Source of the DNA: Candidatus Woesebacteria bacterium
GTDB taxonomy: Bacteria > Patescibacteriota > Microgenomatia > UBA8517
Assembly (NCBI GenBank): GCA_026394855.1
Contig: JAPLZT010000056.1
Span: forward strand, 1 to 7,326
DNA length: 7,326 nucleotides
Direction of reading: 5' to 3'
The notes below the pieces were generated by a model. It worked only from the letters and a program-made list of their open reading frames with translations. It was not told where the DNA came from and did no database searches. Position numbers and translations under genes: made by a program. Positions 1 through 5,326 of the stretch are shown here, one piece after another. Every line of letters begins with the position of its first letter. Position 1 is the first letter of the stretch.

Positions 1-17
1 GTTTAATGAAAAATACG

Positions 18-25
18 AAAGGAGG
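18..25 (+). promoter_or_regulatory. Perfect Shine-Dalgarno sequence, displaced from its start codon
   Basis: The sequence AAAGGAGG is a full match to the anti-Shine-Dalgarno core of 16S rRNA, with a second AAGG at 26-29. No ATG, GTG or TTG lies at normal spacing after it: the first plausible start, the ATG at 107, is about 80 bases away, and no good ribosome site lies directly before that ATG. If the hairpin at 32-100 forms, the remaining linear spacing from base 29 to the ATG is about 8 bases, a normal distance. Serving prgI through a folded spacer is inference. Confidence 0.6.
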
Positions 26-31
26 AAGGTA

Positions 32-100
32 AGTACAAAGTACACAGTACTTAGTACCTAGTTTCGAACACTAAATTCTTTGTACTCTGTACTATGTACT
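32..100. repeat. Two 7-base-period GTAC arrays forming an imperfect inverted repeat
   Basis: GTAC occurs at 33, 40, 47 and 54, then again at 82, 89 and 96, each time exactly 7 bases apart; the two arrays are also in phase (54 to 82 is 28 bases). The left arm 32-50 pairs with 82-100 in 17 of 19 positions, with one A-A and one C-C mismatch. The loop holds a further small TAGT/ACTA stem (59-62 with 70-73). The regular period allows alternative registers shifted by 7 bases. The element lies between a strong ribosome site and the prgI start. It could be an RNA control structure, a protein-binding operator array, or a dispersed genomic repeat; the sequence alone does not decide. Confidence 0.75.
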
Positions 101-106
101 AGCTTT

Positions 107-1069
107 ATGGAATCTCACGCTATACCACAACAAATATCTTCTTACCAATTTAGGCTTGTCGGAGATATGACTCTAAAGCAGTTCTTTCAAATTGCCGGTG
201 GGGCTTTGATTGCATTTATTATTTATTCTCTTCCCCTTATGGGAATTATTAAGTGGCCCTTGGTTGTTATATCCGCACTTTTAGGTATTGCTCTTGCCTT
301 TTTACCTTTAGAAGAAAGGCCACTAGAGAGGTGGATTTTTGCTTTTTTTAAATCTGTTTATTCTACAACTCTTTTTTCCTGGAAAAAAACTGAAAAGGAG
401 TTTAACTACTATCGGGATGAAGCTGCTGCACCTTCCGAAAAGATTCTTTACGCCGGAGGGGAAGCAAAACTGCAGGAATATCTTAAAAAATCTTCTTCAA
501 ACTCTTTTTCCGGAAACTTAGAAAAAATCGAGGGTAGTTTTCTTTCGGGTATTACAAACATATTTACCAGTGTTGTTCCGTCAATAAAAGTGGGGGGACC
601 ACCCCTCACTGCTCCCGAACAAATACCCGTTCAAATACCTGTTGTTAGAAATATACCTAAATTGTTTGTAGAAGAAACTACCTCTCAAGCAAAAGCACCG
701 GGGTCGGTTTCCACAACAGTCGTACCTGTTACTTCGGGGTATGGAACGGTTGCAGCAAAGCAGGTTCAATTTTCCATAGACGCCGCCCCCCCCAGCCCCC
801 CAACAACCCCAAACACCCTAACGGGCCAAGTTATTGATCAGGAAAAACATATTGTCGAAGGGGCAATTATGGAAATAAGAGATTCAATGGGCCGCCCCGT
901 TAGGGCTCTTAAAAGCAATAAGCTGGGTCATTTCATGGTGGTCACTCCCCTGATGAGCGGAAAATACGAAATTATTACCGAAAAAGACGGCTTTAGTTTC
1001 GAACCTCTTGGTTTCGAAACTACCGGCACAATTATTCCACCGATTGCAATATATGGTAACAAAATTTAA
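107..1069 (+). CDS. PrgI/VirB3-like inner-membrane T4SS protein with C-terminal carboxypeptidase-regulatory-like domain
   Basis: The 320-residue product starts with a PrgI-family signature: PQQISSYQFRLVGDMTLKQF at residues 7-26, followed by two hydrophobic segments (about 26-44 and 48-67) and the typical FLPLEERPLERW stretch (65-76). PrgI proteins occupy the VirB3 position in Gram-positive and CPR conjugation systems, in the inner membrane next to VirB4. After a Lys-rich segment and a low-complexity Pro/Thr/Val linker (about 180-235), residues 236-318 look like a carboxypeptidase-regulatory or Ig-like beta-sandwich (GQVID, VEGAIMEIRD, KSNKLGHF, YEIITEKDG). A classical PrgI is only about 100 residues, so this is a fusion. 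I chose ATG 107 because it begins the conserved MESHAIPQQ start; an in-frame TTG at 80 would translate part of the GTAC array. Its 3' end overlaps the next gene by 17 bases. Family call is firm, the C-terminal domain moderate. Confidence 0.85.
   Translation: MESHAIPQQISSYQFRLVGDMTLKQFFQIAGGALIAFIIYSLPLMGIIKWPLVVISALLGIALAFLPLEERPLERWIFAFFKSVYSTTLFSWKKTEKEFNYYRDEAAAPSEKILYAGGEAKLQEYLKKSSSNSFSGNLEKIEGSFLSGITNIFTSVVPSIKVGGPPLTAPEQIPVQIPVVRNIPKLFVEETTSQAKAPGSVSTTVVPVTSGYGTVAAKQVQFSIDAAPPSPPTTPNTLTGQVIDQEKHIVEGAIMEIRDSMGRPVRALKSNKLGHFMVVTPLMSGKYEIITEKDGFSFEPLGFETTGTIIPPIAIYGNKI
589..610 (+). other. Strong G/C hairpin inside the prgI coding sequence
   Basis: Bases 589-597 pair with 602-610 in a 9-base-pair stem (one G-U pair) closed by an ACCA tetraloop, in otherwise AT-rich DNA. 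It encodes V-G-G-P-P-L in the linker of the PrgI-like protein. No T-run follows, so it is not an intrinsic terminator. It may simply reflect Gly/Pro codons, or it may slow ribosomes or affect mRNA stability. Confidence 0.45.
786..801 (+). repeat. Two poly-C tracts in the prgI linker
   Basis: A run of eight C (786-793), an AG interruption, then a run of six C (796-801) encode the Pro-rich linker before the C-terminal beta-sandwich. Such runs stand out in this AT-rich gene. A one-base slip in the run of eight would shift the frame and cut off the C-terminal domain while leaving both membrane segments intact. The same tract is also a likely place for sequencing or assembly error. Confidence 0.5.
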
Positions 1070-1730
1070 TATTCCTAAAATTCCATTATTGGGAGTTCCG
1101 GACGCTCCCTTAATGGCGTCTTCCCAAGAACATTTACCAATTTCCGATATTTGCGAAGATATTGTTCTTTTCAAAGACGGAGGGGCCGCCCTTGTAATGG
1201 AATCCACATCTCTTAATTTCAGTCTTCTTTCTGAAAAAGAGCAGGAAGCTGTAATTGCAGCTTACTCGGCCTTACTTAATTCTCTTTCTTTCTCCGTTCA
1301 GATTGTAGTTAGAAGTCAGAAGAAAGATATATCTACTTACATGAATTATCTTGATGAATCTGCCAAAAAAATTGCTAACCCGGGCCTTTATAGACTTATG
1401 CAGTCATACAGAAAATTTATTATTGAATCCGTTAAAAAGAAAAATGTGCTGGGTAAAAGATTTTATGTTGTTCTTCCTTTTAGTTCTCTTGAACTGGGAA
1501 TTGCAAAATCGGTTCTTGCCATAACCAAAAGAAACGGACCCCTGCCTTACCCAAAATCATATGTTATTAAAAAAGCTAAAGTGGTTCTTTATCCCAGACG
1601 AGACCATCTTATAAGACAAATGGGAAGGCTTGGAATTAAGCTTAGACAACTTGAAACCGATGATTTGGTCAATCTTTATTATGAGGTCTACAACCCAATA
1701 AAACCTGAGGAAAGGAAAAAGGAATATTAA
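1053..1730 (+). CDS. TraC-like small protein of a CPR conjugation cluster
   Basis: The 225-residue soluble product has no signal peptide or membrane span. Residues 36-66 (DIVLFKDGGAALVM, then SLNFSLLSEKEQEA) followed by LLNSLSFSVQIVVRSQKKDIS resemble the N-terminal region of VirB4/TraC ATPases, where a conserved beta strand precedes an NF..LS.EEQ-type helix. It has no Walker motifs, so it is not itself an ATPase. Similar small TraC-like proteins sit between prgI and virB4 in CPR genomes (from memory, not searched here). I start it at ATG 1053, overlapping prgI by 17 bases and giving MVTKFNIPKIPLLG; there is no clear ribosome site, so coupling to prgI is likely. ATG 1113 (residue 21) is an alternative. 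The stop TAA shares one base with the virB4 ATG. A role as partner or separated domain of VirB4 is inference. Confidence 0.7.
   Translation: MVTKFNIPKIPLLGVPDAPLMASSQEHLPISDICEDIVLFKDGGAALVMESTSLNFSLLSEKEQEAVIAAYSALLNSLSFSVQIVVRSQKKDISTYMNYLDESAKKIANPGLYRLMQSYRKFIIESVKKKNVLGKRFYVVLPFSSLELGIAKSVLAITKRNGPLPYPKSYVIKKAKVVLYPRRDHLIRQMGRLGIKLRQLETDDLVNLYYEVYNPIKPEERKKEY
1718..1723 (+). promoter_or_regulatory. Ribosome binding site of virB4
   Basis: AAAGGA lies 6 bases before the ATG at 1730, with another AGGAAAGG just upstream (1708-1715). This supports the ATG at 1730, whose first base is also the last base of the preceding TAA stop. Confidence 0.6.
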
Positions 1731-4700
1731 TGGTAAATTCTAAACCGGTAATCTCAAGTGTTGCCTTAGCCCTAAAACAAAAGGAATTAAGAGTGCGGGA
1801 TATTGTTGCCCCGGAAAAGATAGAGGTTGATTTTGATTACTTTAAAATTAATGATGTTTACTTTAGAACCATTTTTATTGCAGGATATCCAAGGTTCGTA
1901 ACCCCCGGATGGCTTGAGCCAATTGTTAATTTTGACAATTCCTTAGATATTTCTTTTTACATTTATCCTGTTGATGGAAAATCGATTCTTGATGATCTTC
2001 GCAGAAAGATTGCTGAAATGGAAGCCGAAATTTCAACCGATCTTCAAAGAGGAAAGATATTAGATCCCCTGACTGAAGCAAAACTGGAAGATGCAAGAGC
2101 CCTTCAGGAACAACTTGTAAAAGGAGCCGAAAGGTTCTTTGAATTTGGTTTTTACATCACAATTCCTGCATCAACCTTAGAGGATCTAAACCACACAACA
2201 AAACAGATTGAATCCACACTTGGATCGTTAATGGTTGTTGCCAAACATGCCCTTCTTGATCAGGATAGTGGATTTTTGACAACTGCTCCTTTTGGTTTTG
2301 ACAGATTAAATATTACAAGGAATATGGATACCACATCCCTTTCTACAACTTTTCCATTAACATCCGCCGAACTTTCAAGCGACACCGGAATTCTTTACGG
2401 AATAAATTCTAAAAACGAATCGTTTATTATCTTTGACAGATTTTCTTTGGAAAATCCGAACATGACGATCTTCGCGACATCTGGAGCCGGTAAGTCGACA
2501 GGTTATGACACAGAAGTTATCTATGAGGATAAAAACAAACAAATTAAAAAGGAAAAAATAGGAAAACTTGTAGACATGTTAATGGAAAATGGCAAACCAG
2601 AAAAAATCGAAAAAGATATAGAAGGTATAATTGATCCTAAAATAAAGGTTTTTTCCTTTGATAAAAATCTAAAGGGAGAATTGTCAAAAGTAATAATAGC
2701 TGCAAGAAAAACTTCACCAAAAAATCTTTATAGGATAACAACCAAGAGTGGAAGAGAAGTGGAAATAACCAAAGACCACTGTCTTGTAACTCTAAAGAAA
2801 GGGATTATTCAAACCAGTAAAGGCAATTCTATCAAAATCGGTGATTATATTCCTCTTCCAAGAGGAATTAATTACGAGGGAATTAGTATCAGCAAAATCA
2901 ATACTTACGATATTCTTAAAAACTCGAACATTAAACACTTAAGAACCCGCTTCGATAGGGTTGGAAACCATTTAATAAGATATTCTGGAAGTATTCCAAA
3001 AATAATTGAGGCCGACTCAGATTTCTTTACGTTTTTGGGCTTACTCGCTTCTGAAGGCATGACGGGTTTTAATCGAGTACTTATTTCAAATACTGACCCA
3101 CTTATCCTGAACTTTACTGCTAAATATTTAGATTCTCTTAAAATCCGACACAATTTCATCATCAAAAACCATAGAAGAGTTGCTGTCAACGTATTTTCAG
3201 AAACTTTTCAGAAGTTCTTAGAAAACATTGGTTCTGGAGGCAGGTCTGGCTTTAAGAAAGCTGCTGATCTTGTTTTTTCCGCGCCCAAAAACCTAGTAGC
3301 AGATTATCTACGTGCATATTTTGAGGGCGATGGTACGGTTAGTGAACATGACATTTCGGCAACAACAAAATCCAAACAGCTTGCATCAGATCTTTGCTAT
3401 CTCCTTTACCGTTTTGGGATTATTGCAAGAATTTCAACTAAGAAAAAGGTTGCCACAAACACTGCGGCAAAAAAGGTGGGTGTTTACTACGCAATCAACG
3501 TTTACGGCCAAGATAATATTGGCAAGTTTATCGAAAATATTGGCTTTATGTCCGAACAAAAAAATCTTAAATCGCGAAAACTTATAAAAGAAGGCAACAC
3601 CAACGTAGATGTCGTTCCTGAGATTGGCAATATCTTTAAAGAGATTCATAATGTTTTATATAAATCCTCCGAACTTGGGGCCCCAAGAAAGTTCTCTGAA
3701 ATCAAACTTGGTATATTTAAACCGTCAAGACAAAATCTCCTTTCCGTCATTAATAAAATTGAGTTAGATATACAAAAATTTGAAGATCTGGAAGGGGATG
3801 GCCTTTCGACGCTAAACAGCCTTCCCAGCACAGAAGAAATCATTTTTAAAGGTAAGTCTAAGGAGAAAAATTCTTTGTTATGGCAAGCCTTAGGGGGTTC
3901 CTGGAGCAGCATCCGAAACGGCGCCCAAGCAGAGTTGAGAAACTCTCTTATGGCCATTTCAATCACTCACGATTACCAGTACTCAACAGAGGACGTCGGT
4001 GGTGCAATTTATCGAAGCTTTAAAAATACCGGTGAATCCTTAATGCTCTATGACAAAACATTATGGAACTCGGTAATGTATTGCAAAGGAAATACTTTGT
4101 ATAAAAGAGTTTTGAAAGCAAGAGATTATATAGCCAGCAAATACACTCAAAAGAAAATGCGAGTAGGAAAAATAAAAGAGAAACTTAATTGGCTTAAAAC
4201 ACTAGCAAACTCAGATCTTTTCTGGGACCCAATAGTAAAAATCGAAAAAATAAAATCCAAGAACAAATATGTTTATGATCTACAGGTTGACAATGCTGTT
4301 TTCGTAGCTGGAAATGCGGGAATGTTTGTCCATAACTCGTTCTTTGTAAAACTTGAGGCACTAAGAAGTTTGATGCTGGGAACAGAGGTTATAATTATTG
4401 ATCCGGAAACAGAATATAAACCTTTAGCAAAAGCTGTCGGGGGAGAATATATTTCTTTTTCATTTAACTCTCCTTCAAAGATAAATCCTTTCGACCTTTC
4501 TCAAGCAATTGAAGAAGGAGAAAATCAACTGGGATTAAAAATCCTTTCTTTGCATTCTCTTTTTAAAGTAATTATGGGGGTAATTACTCCAATTCAGGAA
4601 GCTTTGCTTGATCGCGCCCTGGTTTCTACTTATAGAGCCAAAGGAATTACACAGGATGTCGCAACCCAGACTAAAGAACCGCCGTTAATGGAAGATCTTT

Positions 4701-5326
4701 ACAAAACCTTAATCGGAATGGAGTCTCCGGAGGCACTAGATCTTGCGGCAAGAATAGAAAAGTTTGTCAGGGGAAGTTTTGTGGGAATATTTGATCAACA
4801 AACTAATGTTAATTTAAAAAATCCTTTTACTGTTTTTTCGGTTAGGGATCTTCCGGATGCACTAAGACCAATTGCCATGTTTGTAATACTTGATTACATT
4901 TGGACAAGAGTTAAAAAAGACCTCAGGAAACGCCTCTTAATCGTCGAGGAAGCCTGGCATATGATGAAGTACCCCGATACCGCTCAATTTCTTTGGTCGG
5001 TCGTCAAAAGGTCAAGGAAATATTTCTTGGGGTTAACAACAATTACACAAGATGTTGAAGATTTTCTTTCTCAGGATATTGGAAAAGCAATCGTTACAAA
5101 TTCTGCGCTGCAGCTTCTTTTAAAACAATCTCCTGCGGCAATAGACAAAGTTGGAGAAGTTTTTTATCTTTCCCAGGGAGAAAAAAATCTTCTTCTTGCT
5201 GCAAATGTCGGAGAAGGAATATTTTTTGCAGGACCCCATCATGCGCCCATTAGGATTACGGCATCGCAGGATGAATATCAATTAATAACATCCAAGCCAC
5301 AGGATTTAATTGCTAAACAGCCATGA
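1730..5326 (+). CDS. virB4: VirB4/TraC-type T4SS ATPase interrupted by an intein in its P-loop
   Basis: The 1198-residue precursor consists of N-extein 1-255, intein 256-869 and C-extein 870-1198. VirB4 is the cytoplasmic ATPase that powers pilus or substrate handling in type IV secretion. The N-extein has the VirB4 N-terminal fold (SFYIYPVD, RRKIAEMEAEI, FGFYITIPA) and ends in Walker A, TSGAGK (250-255). After the intein the P-loop resumes as SFFVKLEALRSLMLG, then IIIDPETEYKPLA and INPFDLSQ, Walker B RLLIVEEAW with Glu1073/Glu1074, and the ITQDVEDFLS motif near Thr1106-Gln1107. Removing the intein gives a 584-residue protein, a normal size for VirB4, with an uninterrupted P-loop TSGAGKSFFVK. 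Before splicing the P-loop is broken and the enzyme should be inactive. The gene overlaps its upstream neighbour by 1 base and its downstream neighbour by 4. The frame is intact, so this is not a pseudogene. Confidence 0.93.
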   Translation: MVNSKPVISSVALALKQKELRVRDIVAPEKIEVDFDYFKINDVYFRTIFIAGYPRFVTPGWLEPIVNFDNSLDISFYIYPVDGKSILDDLRRKIAEMEAEISTDLQRGKILDPLTEAKLEDARALQEQLVKGAERFFEFGFYITIPASTLEDLNHTTKQIESTLGSLMVVAKHALLDQDSGFLTTAPFGFDRLNITRNMDTTSLSTTFPLTSAELSSDTGILYGINSKNESFIIFDRFSLENPNMTIFATSGAGKSTGYDTEVIYEDKNKQIKKEKIGKLVDMLMENGKPEKIEKDIEGIIDPKIKVFSFDKNLKGELSKVIIAARKTSPKNLYRITTKSGREVEITKDHCLVTLKKGIIQTSKGNSIKIGDYIPLPRGINYEGISISKINTYDILKNSNIKHLRTRFDRVGNHLIRYSGSIPKIIEADSDFFTFLGLLASEGMTGFNRVLISNTDPLILNFTAKYLDSLKIRHNFIIKNHRRVAVNVFSETFQKFLENIGSGGRSGFKKAADLVFSAPKNLVADYLRAYFEGDGTVSEHDISATTKSKQLASDLCYLLYRFGIIARISTKKKVATNTAAKKVGVYYAINVYGQDNIGKFIENIGFMSEQKNLKSRKLIKEGNTNVDVVPEIGNIFKEIHNVLYKSSELGAPRKFSEIKLGIFKPSRQNLLSVINKIELDIQKFEDLEGDGLSTLNSLPSTEEIIFKGKSKEKNSLLWQALGGSWSSIRNGAQAELRNSLMAISITHDYQYSTEDVGGAIYRSFKNTGESLMLYDKTLWNSVMYCKGNTLYKRVLKARDYIASKYTQKKMRVGKIKEKLNWLKTLANSDLFWDPIVKIEKIKSKNKYVYDLQVDNAVFVAGNAGMFVHNSFFVKLEALRSLMLGTEVIIIDPETEYKPLAKAVGGEYISFSFNSPSKINPFDLSQAIEEGENQLGLKILSLHSLFKVIMGVITPIQEALLDRALVSTYRAKGITQDVATQTKEPPLMEDLYKTLIGMESPEALDLAARIEKFVRGSFVGIFDQQTNVNLKNPFTVFSVRDLPDALRPIAMFVILDYIWTRVKKDLRKRLLIVEEAWHMMKYPDTAQFLWSVVKRSRKYFLGLTTITQDVEDFLSQDIGKAIVTNSALQLLLKQSPAAIDKVGEVFYLSQGEKNLLLAANVGEGIFFAGPHHAPIRITASQDEYQLITSKPQDLIAKQP
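2495..4336 (+). mobile_element. Large LAGLIDADG intein in VirB4 Walker A motif
   Basis: This in-frame insertion of 614 residues (256-869 of the precursor) self-excises at the protein level. The N-terminal splicing block is STGYDTEVIY with Ser256 as first nucleophile; the usual residue is Cys. Block B is GREVEITKDHC with Thr347 and His350 in the expected TxxH arrangement. The C-terminal block is VYDLQVDNAVFVAGNAG followed by FVHN, with penultimate His868 and terminal Asn869, and the +1 extein residue is Ser870. A homing endonuclease sits in the middle, and a segment typical of archaeal-like inteins (NVDVVPEIG, about 624-633; NSDLFWDPIVKIE) lies before the C-block. The insertion point is between Lys and Ser of GAGK/S, a well-known hotspot for inteins in P-loop ATPases. 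Codons for Ser1 and Ser+1 are both TCG. All residues needed for splicing are visible, so it is probably active. A Thr257 start would also leave a P-loop but fits block A poorly. Confidence 0.93.
3011..3568 (+). other. LAGLIDADG (DOD) homing endonuclease domain of the intein
   Basis: Precursor residues about 428-613. The first dodecapeptide is FLGLLASEG (435-443) with acidic Glu442; the second is YLRAYFEGDG (526-535) with Asp534. These two acidic residues are the metal ligands of the active site in this family. A following IGFMSEQK segment (604-611) matches the conserved end of DOD domains. The family cuts intein-free alleles of the host gene so that repair copies the intein in. Both acidic residues are present, so it may still be active; the target would be the uninterrupted virB4 P-loop DNA. 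Domain limits are approximate. Confidence 0.88.

Noticed and set aside
1..61. End of an upstream gene
   Set aside because: Frames ending at TAA 30-32 or TAG 59-61 are both open to the left edge, but too little sequence is present to choose either.
32..100. CRISPR-like array
   Set aside because: The repeat unit is only 7 bases with 3-base spacers, far below CRISPR repeat and spacer length, and no cas gene is present.
80..106. In-frame TTG start at 80 giving a longer PrgI-like protein
   Set aside because: The extra nine residues are encoded by the GTAC array, there is no ribosome site near it, and the conserved family start is at ATG 107.
589..610. Intrinsic terminator
   Set aside because: No T-run follows the stem and it lies inside an intact coding frame.
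1091..1109. Small GGGAG/CTCCC hairpin near the alternative start at 1113
   Set aside because: Only five base pairs with a large loop; likely chance.
884..1207. Antisense open frame
   Set aside because: It lies opposite the end of prgI and the start of the TraC-like gene, with no recognisable protein features.
2495..4336. Group I intron with a homing endonuclease instead of an intein
   Set aside because: The reading frame is continuous through both junctions and the protein-level splicing blocks, including terminal His-Asn and +1 Ser, are present.
5324..5326. TGA read as glycine (Gracilibacteria/SR1 code)
   Set aside because: The TGA overlaps the ATG of the next gene in the classic ATGA arrangement, and no in-frame TGA occurs inside the long coding frames.
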